Part shown: one piece after another, positions 17,445 through 26,213 of the stretch
How positions within the stretch are numbered: the stretch's first letter is position 1
How the letters are laid out: the number at the start of each line of letters is the position of its first letter
Assembly (NCBI GenBank): GCA_041396125.1
Contig: JAWKZG010000001.1
Coordinates: 186,001-250,000, forward strand
Direction: 5' to 3'
Source: JAWKZG01 sp041396125
Lineage (GTDB): Bacteria > Pseudomonadota > Gammaproteobacteria > Competibacterales > Competibacteraceae
Length of the DNA stretch: 64,000 nucleotides
Notes under the pieces: model-generated
Database searches by the model: none
What the model saw: the letters and a program-made list of their open reading frames with translations, nothing else
Told to the model about the DNA's origin: nothing
Translations under genes and position numbers: made by a program

Positions 17445-18941
17445 TCATATCCCCAGTTCAAACACCAGTGGTGCCAGATAGCGTATCGCGGCATAGATCA
17501 AACCGATGGCCAGCAGATTCAGCCAGAAGCCGGCTTTGATCATGTCCTGAATGTGCATGTCTTTATAGGAAAACACAATCGCATTCGGCGGTGTGGCGAC
17601 CGGCATCATGAAGGCCATCGAGGCTGCCAGTGCGGCGGGGATGGTTAACAGCATCGGGCTGGCATCCAGGCCCACGGCCACGGCACCGAGTATGGGCAGA
17701 AAGGTGGCGGTTGTCGCAGTGTTCGAGGTCAGTTCGGTCAGAAAAATGATTGCGGTGATGGTCGCTAGTACAATCAGGGCGAGATCCAGCCCGGCCAGTG
17801 CACCAACGGCCGTGCCGATGGCCTCGGCCAACCCGCTGCTGCTGAAGGCACCGGCCAGCGCCAGGCCACCACCGAATAACAGTAAAACGCCCCAGGGCAG
17901 TTGTTTTGCAGCTTCCCATTCCAGTGTGAACTGACCTTTTTCCACTGAAGCGGGCAGGGTGAAGAGCAGTATTGCTGCGAGCAGGGCGATGGAGGTGTCG
18001 GAAACACTCAAGCCGCTTAATTCGACCAGCCACGGCCGGGTAATCCATAGTAACGCTGTGGCAGTAAAGACGACTAAAACGATCCGCTCGCCTTTTGACA
18101 TCTTGCCGAGTGCCTGCAGTTCCTTCGTGATGATATCCTGCGCGTCGCCCAGTACCAGGCCTTTTGTTGGATAAATCACTTTGCACAAGAGCAACCAGGC
18201 CAGGGGCAGCATGATCATGACCAACGGGACACCGAGCAGCATCCAGCTGGCGAAGTCAATCCGGATGCCGTGAGTATCGGCCAGAAAACTGGCCAGCAAG
18301 GTATTCGGCGGAGTGCCGATCAGCGTGCCCACGCCGCCGATAGAGGCGCTGTAGGCAATACCCAGCATCAGGGTCACACCAAAGCGGCGGGCCTGCTCCG
18401 GATCATCGACGCGGTCGGTGACGAAATCAATCACCGAGATGCCGACCGCGAACATCATAACCGCGGTGGCGGTATTCGATATCCACATAGACAGCAGCGC
18501 GGTAGCCAGCATAAACCCGGCGATGATGCCCGCAGGGCTGGTGCCGATGATGCGGATGATATTCAGGGCAATACGCCGATGTAGTCCCCAGCGCTGCATT
18601 GATGCCGCAATCAGAAAACCACCCAGAAAAAGAAAAATCAGCGGATGACCGTAATGCGCGGCAACCGCGCCTTGCTGCTCAATGCCCAGCAGCGGCATCA
18701 GCGGAATCGGCAGCAAAGCGGTGACGGCAACCGGTACGGCTTCGAACATCCACCAGAGCACCATCCAGCTGGCCAGTGCGACCAGCTTCCAGGCTGCTGG
18801 CGGTAATCCCGCCGGTGCCGGCAGTACCAGCAACAGCAGCATCACTAATGGTGCGAGCGGCAGTATGATCAGCTGTTGTTTGGATAGTGCCAGGCCTGTT
18901 GGCGTGGTCGATTTGGCTGACATGATCGGTTTTGATGTCAT
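17445..18941 (-). CDS. DASS/SLC13-family sodium:dicarboxylate symporter
   Basis: A 498-residue multi-spanning inner-membrane carrier of the divalent anion:Na+ symporter family. Two Na+-binding SNT-type loops are visible: WISNTATAVMMF in the first half and TELTSNTATTATFLPI in the second. A late PVATPPNAIVF segment is also diagnostic. Likely substrates are succinate, malate, fumarate or related anions. The ATG shares the ATGA overlap with the stop of the upstream PQQ sugar dehydrogenase gene, so the two are cotranscribed. The pairing could link sugar acid formation to uptake of organic acids, but that is inference. Confidence 0.92.
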   Translation of the reverse strand: MTSKPIMSAKSTTPTGLALSKQQLIILPLAPLVMLLLLVLPAPAGLPPAAWKLVALASWMVLWWMFEAVPVAVTALLPIPLMPLLGIEQQGAVAAHYGHPLIFLFLGGFLIAASMQRWGLHRRIALNIIRIIGTSPAGIIAGFMLATALLSMWISNTATAVMMFAVGISVIDFVTDRVDDPEQARRFGVTLMLGIAYSASIGGVGTLIGTPPNTLLASFLADTHGIRIDFASWMLLGVPLVMIMLPLAWLLLCKVIYPTKGLVLGDAQDIITKELQALGKMSKGERIVLVVFTATALLWITRPWLVELSGLSVSDTSIALLAAILLFTLPASVEKGQFTLEWEAAKQLPWGVLLLFGGGLALAGAFSSSGLAEAIGTAVGALAGLDLALIVLATITAIIFLTELTSNTATTATFLPILGAVAVGLDASPMLLTIPAALAASMAFMMPVATPPNAIVFSYKDMHIQDMIKAGFWLNLLAIGLIYAAIRYLAPLVFELGI

Positions 18942-20068
18942 GGTGCTGGCTGCAAGCGCAGCACCTGACCGTCAGACGAGTCGTTCAGCAGATAAATCAG
19001 GCCATCCGGCCCTTGCCGCACATCGCGGATACGACCGAATTCATTGTTCAATAAGCGCTCTTCGTGCACGACGTGCTGACCGTCCAGCTCCAGCCGTACC
19101 AGCAATTGAAACTTGAGCGCACCCACGAATAAATTGCCACGCCAGCCCGGAAACTGGTCTGCGTTGTAAAACATAAGACCCGAGGGCGCAATGGACGGAT
19201 CCCAGTAATAGATCGGGTCGATAATGCCGGGTGCCTGTTGCAGATCGCTGAGTTTGGTGCCGTTGTAATTAATGCCGTAGGTCACTTTAGGCCAGCCGTA
19301 ATTTGCACCGGCCTGCACGATATTCAATTCATCGCCACCGCGCGGGCCGTGTTCCTGAATCCAGATCAGGCCAGTGTCAGGCTGCAGGGTTGCGCCCTGC
19401 ACATTGCGGTTGCCGTAGGTGAAAATTTCCGGCCGGGCAGCAGCTTGCTGCACGAATGGATTGCTGGCTGGCACACTGCCGTCATCATTGAGCCGGATCA
19501 CGCTGCCGGCATGATCGTTCAGATCCTGCGCCCACCACATATCACCGCGTTCGCCCAGGGTAATATAGAGATAGCCGTCGGTGTCGAATACCAGCCGCGA
19601 GCCGAAATGCCGACCGCCACGGGATTTGGGCAGAGCGCGGAAGATGACTTCAAGATTTTCCAGACGGCTGGCATCAGAACTTAAGCGGCCACGGGCGACT
19701 TCGGTGCCTATGCCGCCTTCACCGCGCCCGGCATAGGAGAAATACAGCAGCCGATTGCTGGCGAAAGCCGGATGTAAGGCCACATCGAGTAACCCGCCCT
19801 GGCCAACCGCCGTGATATTGTCCGGCAAACCCGTGACCGCTTGAGGGCGTAACTGACCTTCGTTGATAACCCGCAGACGGCCAGGACGTTCGGTGACCAG
19901 AAGCGTACCGTCGGGCAGAAAGGCCAGGCTCCAGGGGTGTTCCAGCCCCTGTGCTACAGTGACAACTTCAAAACGGTGTTTTTCTGAGGTAAAAGTTTTG
20001 GCCTGTGCGCAGGCCGACAGCGTAGTCATGATCAGACAAGCCACTAGGGCAAGAATGTGATTTTGCAT
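18938..20068 (-). CDS. PQQ-dependent aldose sugar dehydrogenase (YliI-like)
   Basis: A 376-residue secreted six-bladed beta-propeller enzyme of the soluble glucose/aldose dehydrogenase family, oxidising sugars in the periplasm with PQQ. The ATG at 20068 follows a strong AGGAGG site; a longer upstream frame is not needed. The signal sequence contains LSAC, so it may be a lipoprotein, or be cut after AQA. The family marks include LEHPWSLAFLPDGTLLVTER, WIQEHGPRGGDELN and NYGWP. No PQQ synthesis genes are in view. It shares an ATGA junction with the DASS carrier. Its start codon overlaps that of the divergent APP1-like gene. Confidence 0.9.
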   Translation of the reverse strand: MQNHILALVACLIMTTLSACAQAKTFTSEKHRFEVVTVAQGLEHPWSLAFLPDGTLLVTERPGRLRVINEGQLRPQAVTGLPDNITAVGQGGLLDVALHPAFASNRLLYFSYAGRGEGGIGTEVARGRLSSDASRLENLEVIFRALPKSRGGRHFGSRLVFDTDGYLYITLGERGDMWWAQDLNDHAGSVIRLNDDGSVPASNPFVQQAAARPEIFTYGNRNVQGATLQPDTGLIWIQEHGPRGGDELNIVQAGANYGWPKVTYGINYNGTKLSDLQQAPGIIDPIYYWDPSIAPSGLMFYNADQFPGWRGNLFVGALKFQLLVRLELDGQHVVHEERLLNNEFGRIRDVRQGPDGLIYLLNDSSDGQVLRLQPAP

Positions 20069-21236
20069 GATGAATCCTCCTGATAACGTACAGTATGACC
20101 GCAACAATAGCGCCAAACTCCCTGTTTGGCAGCAAACGGGTAAGGTTATACGTGTTTTTCTGACCTTGCTCGGTATCATCAGCCTGCTTTGCGGGCGTAC
20201 AGCGGGCGCAGTCGATTATCCCAAAGCCGATGAATATGTAATTTTTTTCCCGGCGCTGGCATGGCAGTCTTTCGGGCAATCCGATGGGCAATCAGGTGAG
20301 CCGTCTGGCTGGACGGTCGAGTTGCATGGCTGGATTTTTGAACCGAATTTGTTCAGTGATCTGCTGGAGCCGCTGCGGCTGGTACTGGGCTTGTCGGAGC
20401 CTGTGGTAGACACCACAGTCAATGCTGACAGTCAGCAATTGTGGGAGCAGCGCGGGCATTGGTTCACCGTTGACAACGAACGTGGCAAACGGCTGGCAGT
20501 ACGCCTTGGAAATGATGTATATACCTTGCCGGCGTCGCGCCCGAACGGACATTTCTCGGGGGTTATCGAATTGTCCGCCGAGCCGCCGGCGCAGTTTGCT
20601 GTCGAGACTGCCGCGCATGATTCGCGCCGCTTCACGGGCGAGTTGCTGGCGATTCCGCCGACAGGGCTGAGCATTGTGTCCGATATTGACGATACGATTA
20701 AAATCAGTCAGGTGCTGGATACCAGCGAATTGCTGCGCAATACGTTTTTGCGGCCGTATCGAGCTGTGCCGGGCATGGTGGATTTATACCAGCGCTGGCA
20801 AGCTCGCGGCGCAGCATTCCATTATGTCAGCGCCAGTCCCTGGCAGTTATATCGCCCGCTGCGTGATTTCATGGACGAAGCAGGGTATCCGTTGGGCAGT
20901 TTTCAACTGCGTGATTTTCGCTGGAAAGATCAAACCGCGGTTATTTTTTTGCAGGATTCGCGTGCGCACAAGACAGCGGCACTGGAAACCTTATTGTCGC
21001 GTTATCCGCAGCGGCAATTCCTGCTGGTCGGTGATGCCGGTGAACACGATCCTGAAATTTACGGCGCGCTGGCCCGACATTTTCCAAAGCAGGTCAAAGC
21101 TATTCTGATTCGAGCGCTGGCCGGGGCTGATCTCAGCACGGCCCGCTGGGAACAGGCTTTTGCCGGCCTGCCCGCGGGCTTATGGCACTTATTTAGCGAT
21201 CCGGCCGAGCTGCCTGATAATTTATTGAATGACTGA
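20067..21236 (+). CDS. APP1-like phosphatidate phosphatase (DUF2183)
   Basis: A 389-residue protein with a hydrophobic N-terminal segment (about residues 30-48) followed by an APP1/LNS2-type catalytic domain. The HAD-like motif DIDDTIK near residue 205 and FHYVSASPWQLYRPL are the family marks. Known relatives dephosphorylate phosphatidate to diacylglycerol. The start is uncertain: ATG 20067 or 20070, neither with a clear ribosome site, and both overlap the start of the divergent PQQ dehydrogenase. With an N-terminal signal the enzyme would act outside the cytoplasm. Whether it feeds diacylglycerol to the lipid genes at 33-38 kb is speculation. Confidence 0.82.
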   Translation: MMNPPDNVQYDRNNSAKLPVWQQTGKVIRVFLTLLGIISLLCGRTAGAVDYPKADEYVIFFPALAWQSFGQSDGQSGEPSGWTVELHGWIFEPNLFSDLLEPLRLVLGLSEPVVDTTVNADSQQLWEQRGHWFTVDNERGKRLAVRLGNDVYTLPASRPNGHFSGVIELSAEPPAQFAVETAAHDSRRFTGELLAIPPTGLSIVSDIDDTIKISQVLDTSELLRNTFLRPYRAVPGMVDLYQRWQARGAAFHYVSASPWQLYRPLRDFMDEAGYPLGSFQLRDFRWKDQTAVIFLQDSRAHKTAALETLLSRYPQRQFLLVGDAGEHDPEIYGALARHFPKQVKAILIRALAGADLSTARWEQAFAGLPAGLWHLFSDPAELPDNLLND

Positions 21237-21262
21237 GGCAGCTCACCGATGGGCGTCTTCCC

Positions 21263-21862
21263 CTAAGAGGCGGTAAACAGCAGCGTAAAACTGACCGGAA
21301 CAGCCAGACTGATGGCAGGCAAACCGGCGACTTCACGCAGCTTTTCAACACCGGCTTCGAGGCCCAGGTTAGTGGCATTCAGCAAGATCGGTTTATGCGT
21401 TGATACCAGCAGGGTGCTGGCGTTCAGCTTAAACACCTGCAGTTCAGCGGTGATATTGCTCTGGGTGCCGCTCAGGTCGAGCATGGCTTCTACCGTGGTC
21501 AGCATGCTCTGACCGGGTTCCAGACCATTGAGCATGGCAGCGTCGATGCTGGTTTTTATGGTGGCTTTAGGAGCGCTGGCGGTATCGAACAGCATCGTGC
21601 GCATGCGTTCGTTACGAATGTCGATAGCGGTGTTGACGCTGTCCAGGGTAATGCTCAACTCGGCAGCACCGGATTCGCTGATATGCCCCATGAGTTCGTC
21701 GAAGGTATGTGTTTCGGCAATATTACCGGCTTTGATGGACACAAAGTTGAGCTGCGAGGCCTCATTGTCCAGGGTCCAGTCAGCAGCGCTGGCCGCGCCG
21801 CAGAGCATCGACAGCAGCAGGATGGACGAGAAAAAAGTAAAGTGTTGGTGATTCTTACGCAT
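21263..21862 (-). CDS. YceI-family periplasmic protein
   Basis: A 199-residue secreted protein of the YceI lipocalin-like family, whose members bind isoprenoid-type lipids. The ATG at 21862 follows GGAGG and gives a signal peptide ending ASA before ADWTLDN. The family pattern is recognisable in the NFVSIKAGNIAETHTF segment and the INxRNxRMRxMLFD core. Close homologues are often annotated as hypothetical. It stands alone between two converging or divergent units with no visible partner. Confidence 0.85.
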   Translation of the reverse strand: MRKNHQHFTFFSSILLLSMLCGAASAADWTLDNEASQLNFVSIKAGNIAETHTFDELMGHISESGAAELSITLDSVNTAIDIRNERMRTMLFDTASAPKATIKTSIDAAMLNGLEPGQSMLTTVEAMLDLSGTQSNITAELQVFKLNASTLLVSTHKPILLNATNLGLEAGVEKLREVAGLPAISLAVPVSFTLLFTAS

Positions 21863-21984
21863 GGTGTGCCTCCGGGTTGTTGAGAGCAATAAGTATACCG
21901 TTGCCCTTGCCTTCAAGTATGACATTCAACCGATTTGCAGACGGGCTCGGCTTGTACTGAACCCGCTGTCTGATGCAGTTTTAC

Positions 21985-22323
21985 TCAGGCCAGTTTACTA
22001 CCGTTGGCCACCGGGCGTTCCGGCACGGCGATGACCACAGCGCCGTTGTCCTGTACAAAACCGGTCAGTAAAAATTCCGAGCGGAAAGGCCCGATCTGTT
22101 TGGCAGGGAAGTTCACTACTGCGATGATCTGCTTGCCGATAAGTTCTTCCCGCTGATACAGATCGGTAATCTGGGCGCTGGATTTTTTGATGCCTAGCTC
22201 AGCCCCGAAATCAGCGAAAACTTTATAGGCTGGTTTGCGCGCTTCGGGAAACTCCTGCACATCGACAATCGTACCGACCCGCAGCTCGACTTTTTCAAAA
22301 TCGTTCCAACTGATCTCGGTCAT
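21985..22323 (-). CDS. csaA: CsaA-like tRNA-binding domain protein
   Basis: A 112-residue protein consisting of a single EMAP-II/Trbp111-type OB fold. The core reads VELRVGTIV near residues 11-20 and continues through KSSAQIT and VVNFPAKQIGPF, as in CsaA proteins that bind tRNA and have been described as export chaperones. It follows the aminotransferase gene by a few base pairs on the same strand, so both are probably cotranscribed. The family call is firm; the biological role of CsaA in gammaproteobacteria is not settled. Confidence 0.9.
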   Translation of the reverse strand: MTEISWNDFEKVELRVGTIVDVQEFPEARKPAYKVFADFGAELGIKKSSAQITDLYQREELIGKQIIAVVNFPAKQIGPFRSEFLLTGFVQDNGAVVIAVPERPVANGSKLA

Positions 22324-22326
22324 GGC

Positions 22327-23573
22327 TCAGCCTCGCTGCCGCACAGTAGCCAGTTGCACGCAGAGCACGAAAACTTCCATCGCCTGCGTCAGTTCGTCGA
22401 GGCTGGGAAACGTGGGCGCCAGACGGATATGGCTGTCGTCCGGGTCCTTGCCGTAAGGAAACGCAGCACCAGCCGGGGTCAGCTTGACGCCGGCTTCGGC
22501 GGCCAGACGTACCACTTCGGAGGCCAGTCCCGGTTTGGTATAAAACGATACAAAATAACCACCCTCGGGCACGGTCCAGCTGCCCATATCGCGATTACCC
22601 AGATTTTGTTCCAAGGCGTGCAGTACGCACTCAAACTTGGGTTTGATCAGCGCTCGGTGACGACGCATCAAATCCTGGATGGCTGCCTGCTCGGGTAAAA
22701 ATTTTACATGGCGCTGTTGATTGAGCTTGTCCGGGCCGATCGAGACGATATTCCAGTGTTTTTTGAACGCTGCCAGATTGGCCGTGCTGGCAGCCATAAA
22801 AGCCAGCCCGGCACCGGCAAAGGTGATTTTCGAGGTAGAGGCAAATTGCACCACGGAATCCTCGGTGCCGTGGCGGCGACAGGCATCGAGCATATTGGCC
22901 AGGGCTGGCGGTGAATCGCTCAGATGATGGACGGCATAGGCGTTATCGTACAGTACCCGGAAATTCGGGCCAGCGATCTTGCCCAGCGCGGCGATGCGAT
23001 CAATCACCTCGGCACTGTACACGCAACCGGTCGGGTTGGAATATTTCGGTACACACCACATGCCTTTTATGGAGGGATCTTCGCGCAACAGGCGTTCGAC
23101 ATCGCCCATCAGGGGGCCGTGCTCATCCATGCCGACAGGAATCATTTGAATGCCCAATTCCTGGCAGATCGCAAAATGGCGGTCATAGCCGGGTACCGGG
23201 CAGAGGAACTTGACGGTACCTTCTTTGCTCCAGGCTGATTCTGCGCCGCGCACACCCAGATAATGTGCGTGTAATACCATATGGTACATGAGCGTCAAAC
23301 TGCTATTGCCGCCGACCAGCACCTGCTCCGGGGGTGTCCAACAGCCAGGCACCCAGTTGCTTGGCGCCGTTGAGGCCGTCCAGCCATAATTGCGCAGATC
23401 AGTCCTTCAGCGTGGAAGTTACCGTCCAGAATGCCGTCCAGTGCGTTGCTGAGATCAAGCTGGTCGGCACCGGGTTTTCCGCGCGTCAAATCGAGATTCA
23501 AATTACGCGCTTTGATTTTGTCGTACTGGGTGCTCAGAGTCTGTTCCTGTGAGCTGGCTTGCGAATTTTGCAT
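22327..23573 (-). pseudogene. Class I-type aminotransferase, frameshifted at three points
   Basis: A PLP-dependent aminotransferase-like protein of about 415 residues. The N-terminal part starts at ATG 23573 and reads LNLDLTRGKPGADQLDLSNA. The larger part runs from PPEQVLVGGNSSLTLMY to the stop at 22327, with the SNPTGCVYS and STSKITFAGAGLAF segments around the PLP lysine. Between them the expected sequence is spread over all three frames: breaks lie near 23400-23404, 23381-23386 and 23329-23338. The rest is well conserved, so the breaks may be sequence errors. The csaA gene follows by 3 bp. Substrate not deducible. Confidence 0.8.
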
Positions 23574-23798
23574 GGGGCGGGTACCTGCGATGTTACGATT
23601 AAAACCGGTGCGTACTTTAGCATGCCTGAACGCTGTCGTAAGCATGCCGAGCGGGCGTTGACCGACTCTAGATCCAGTCCTGAAAAAAGAGAAAAATGAC
23701 CGGTGTCCAGGTTGCGGTCAACCACACTCTGCGCAGCGGCACGAATCCGATATACTGAACGCGTTTGTTTCTTTATTACCTGCAACAGGAGACGGTTA

Positions 23799-24093
23799 AT
23801 GGCAAGCGAAGGTTATCACGAGCCCATCAGTGAGTTATCCGATGAAACCCGCGATATGCATCGCGCAATTGTATCGCTGATGGAAGAACTGGAAGCGGTC
23901 GATTGGTACAATCAGCGTGTTGATGCCTGCAAAGATGCAGAGCTGAAAGCCATTCTGGCGCATAACCGGGATGAGGAAAAGAGCATGCCGCGATGGTTAT
24001 GAATGGATACGCCGCCGCGATCCGACGTTTGACAAAGAAATGCGCGATTATCTGTTCGCCGAGAAGTCGCTGGGCGGTCACCACGATCACTGA
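23799..24093 (+). pseudogene. EncFtn-type ferritin-like protein, two frameshifts
   Basis: The sequence begins SEGYHEPISELSDETRDMHR and continues with AIVSLMEELEAVDWYNQR, matching the encapsulated-ferritin (EncFtn) family whose decamers oxidise Fe(II) inside encapsulin shells. Frame one stops early after HNRDEEK. Restoring one G near 23980 and one near 24000 gives EHAAMVMEWIRRRDPTF and a C-terminus EKSLGGHHDH, about 99 residues. The metal-ligand pattern (E, E, H) of the family is then complete. A good AGGAG site precedes the ATG. No encapsulin shell gene lies nearby, and no clear shell-targeting peptide is seen at the C-terminus. Confidence 0.82.
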
Positions 24094-24102
24094 GTGAGCC
24101 CG

Positions 24103-24121
24103 CCAGGCCGGCTTTGCCTGG
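24103..24121 (+). terminator. Hairpin after the ferritin gene
   Basis: CCAGGC/GCCTGG stem of 6 bp with a 7-nt loop followed by TTATAT, 9 bp after the restored stop codon. A plausible weak terminator. Confidence 0.45.
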
Positions 24122-24134
24122 TTATATGCGCCGG

Positions 24135-24163
24135 CCAGAAGCTGTTGTCATAACAGCTCCTGG
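24135..24163 (+). repeat. Second copy of AGAAGCTGTT palindrome
   Basis: CCAGAAGCTGTT-GTCAT-AACAGCTCCTGG forms a 12-bp stem with one mismatch. The inner arms equal those of the palindrome between ahpC and ahpD at 12980-13003. It lies downstream of the ferritin gene. Confidence 0.7.
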
Positions 24164-24335
24164 TCAGGCAATCTTCGTCCAGTCTCTCATTCAACCTTTC
24201 AGCTGAGCCGTGATGACGCTTGCTGACCCGCAAGTACAGCCCCGTCATGCCATAAAATAGATGTTGGCACTTGCATCACAAGTGAAAATCCGCCCATCAT
24301 AGCGTTCGTTCAGCAATTACCCTGCAATTTGTGCA

Positions 24336-25331
24336 ATGGCTGCAAACACGAATCCCGCCGAGAACTATGACTATATTTTCAGTATCAGCGAGTTCAGCCA
24401 GATAATTGGTGTGGACGATGCCAGTCTGCGGGCTGAACTGTCCACTGATGATTTAATCCGGCTGCCCGGTAATCAATGGGGCGTGCCGCCCGCCGAAGTG
24501 CGCGCTTACCTGACCCGGCACGGGGTTGAATACTGCTTCCAGAATATTGCCCTGATCAATCTAAAAGGAGGGGTGGGCAAGACCACCAGCGCGGTATCGT
24601 TGGCAACGCGGGCGGCCCAGTACGGCTGTAAAACCTGTGTGCTGGATCTGGACTCGCAGGCTTCCGCCACGCTGGCGCTGGGGATTGAACCAGACGATGA
24701 CGATCCGATCTTCATCGATATCTGGCAGCGTCCTGCCGAGATGCTACCGGCTGCCTTATGGCGTTTGCAGGACAGTTTGTACCTGTTGCCGTCCAGTCTT
24801 GAAAACGGCTTGCTGGATGTCAGTCTGGCCAACCCGATGCAGCAGAAAAAGGCTGTACTCGGTGTTTGTCAGGTGCTGCGCGAGCAGGGGTTTGAGTTGC
24901 TTGTGCTGGATTGCCCGCCGTCATTGGGCGCAGCTGTCATTTCTGCTGCCTGCGCTGCAACAACTGTATTGATTCCGGTTGGGTTCGATGCGTTTTCGCA
25001 AAAAGGTCTGCGGCTGACCCTGCAGGAAGTACGCGCCATTTGCGAGACCTTCGGTTTGAGCGAACCGCAGCTCAGGATTTTATTCACCCAGTATGACCGT
25101 CGTGTCAAGCAGGCGGATGTTGTCCTGACGCATCTGCAGGCGACCTACGCGGAGCAGTTGGTGCCTGTCCCGATCCGCACCACAACCCAGTTCGCCAAAG
25201 CCAGCGGGAGTGGCAAAACCATCTTTGCCAGCAGTGGTCGCAGCAGCGCCAAAACCGATTACGATACCTGTCTGCGGCACCTGTGGCCGATTAGCATCAA
25301 CCCACCGGAAACAGCGGTCGGGTCGGTATAA
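24336..25331 (+). CDS. Orphan ParA-family ATPase with N-terminal DNA-binding-like region
   Basis: A 331-residue ParA/MinD-class ATPase. The deviant Walker A LKGGVGKTTSAVSLA is near residue 76-90, Walker B LVLDCPPSLGAAV near 192, and the switch DLDSQASAT near 106. Residues 1 to about 65 resemble a winged-helix or MerR-like segment (FSISEFSQIIGVDDASLRAEL), as in plasmid-type ParA. There is no parB or parS-like sequence next to it. It is followed after 14 bp by a DUF697 membrane protein and an overlapping lipoprotein gene. This suggests positioning of a cell-envelope structure more than chromosome partition, which is inference. Confidence 0.9.
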   Translation: MAANTNPAENYDYIFSISEFSQIIGVDDASLRAELSTDDLIRLPGNQWGVPPAEVRAYLTRHGVEYCFQNIALINLKGGVGKTTSAVSLATRAAQYGCKTCVLDLDSQASATLALGIEPDDDDPIFIDIWQRPAEMLPAALWRLQDSLYLLPSSLENGLLDVSLANPMQQKKAVLGVCQVLREQGFELLVLDCPPSLGAAVISAACAATTVLIPVGFDAFSQKGLRLTLQEVRAICETFGLSEPQLRILFTQYDRRVKQADVVLTHLQATYAEQLVPVPIRTTTQFAKASGSGKTIFASSGRSSAKTDYDTCLRHLWPISINPPETAVGSV

Positions 25332-25345
25332 GGGGAGGAGTCAGC

Positions 25346-25942
25346 ATGAGTGAATCGCCCGCGCCACCGCGTCTTAAAGTCAGTCGCCCGCGCAGTCGTT
25401 TATACCAGCTTGCACCGGCTGTGGACGCGGCAGCGCTGTCGGAGCCATCCCCTGCGGACTCTGCAACTGAATCTGCTGCTGAATCCGCAGCGGCCCTGGC
25501 GCTGGATGCGCGTATGCAACGACAGCGTCGCTGGCAACGTCGGCGGGCGATCAATGTGCTGCATTATCATGCTGCCCTGAGCGGTACCGCCGGTGTTTTA
25601 CCGCTACCGGTGCTGGATACGCTGCTGGTGGGTAGTTTGCAGCTGAACCTGATCCACGATCTGAGCCGGCTGTACGGGGTGGATTTTTCCACCCAGCGGG
25701 CCAAGGCCGCGATTGCGGCTTTACTGGGCGGGATGCAGAGCGGCCTGCTGGTCAGCAGCATGCTCAAATACGTACCGGTGGTCGGTTACGCGGTGGTCAG
25801 CATCCCCGCAGCGGCGGCAGTGGGTGCAGTAACCTACGCGATTGGCAAGGTGTTTATGTATCATTTCGAGCTGGGTGGCACGTTGCTGGATTTCGATGCC
25901 GACAAGCTGAGAGACTATTTTAAAAGGCAATTAAAGCGATGA
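25346..25942 (+). CDS. DUF697-family membrane protein
   Basis: A 198-residue protein. An Ala/Ser-rich, probably disordered N-terminus (1-60) is followed by a basic stretch RQRRWQRRRAINVLHYHAAL and a DUF697-type hydrophobic domain. That domain has PLPVLDTLLVGSLQLNLIHDLSRLYGV and two or three membrane segments around residues 80-100, 120-140 and 150-170. A GGAGG site precedes the ATG. It lies 14 bp after the ParA gene and overlaps the lipoprotein gene by ATGA, so the three form one translational unit. DUF697 proteins often accompany GTPases or ATPases; the function is unknown. Confidence 0.82.
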   Translation: MSESPAPPRLKVSRPRSRLYQLAPAVDAAALSEPSPADSATESAAESAAALALDARMQRQRRWQRRRAINVLHYHAALSGTAGVLPLPVLDTLLVGSLQLNLIHDLSRLYGVDFSTQRAKAAIAALLGGMQSGLLVSSMLKYVPVVGYAVVSIPAAAAVGAVTYAIGKVFMYHFELGGTLLDFDADKLRDYFKRQLKR

Positions 25943-26163
25943 ATAAAATGCACAAGCACTCTTTTAATCGCTTGCTGCTGCCGTTGCTGGCGGGTTGTCT
26001 GGGAGGCTGTGTCAGTCCGCCGTCCGATCCGAATACTGTGGAATGCTATCTGATCAGGAAAATATGCTATCGGGGCGGGCATCCCGACCGTCTCGCGACG
26101 CGGGAGCGGTTCGGGATCGACGGTATTATTGCGATTGATCAGGATTACAACCGCAGCCGCTAA
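25939..26163 (+). CDS. Small lipoprotein, paralogue of the one at 4.7 kb
   Basis: A 74-residue secreted protein. It has a basic N-terminus, a hydrophobic segment and two possible lipobox cysteines (LAGC and LGGC). The mature part reads ECYLIRKICYRGGHPDRLAT, then RERFGIDGIIAID, matching the small lipoprotein at 4684-4902 in nearly every charged and cysteine position. The ATG overlaps the DUF697 stop (ATGA). It is not a recognised family to me. Two mature cysteines spaced 8 apart could form a disulfide. Confidence 0.72.
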   Translation: MNKMHKHSFNRLLLPLLAGCLGGCVSPPSDPNTVECYLIRKICYRGGHPDRLATRERFGIDGIIAIDQDYNRSR

Positions 26164-26213
26164 GTCCCCGCCATTGCTGTTATTTGCAACCCGCTGCGGT
26201 CTATAAAAAACCG

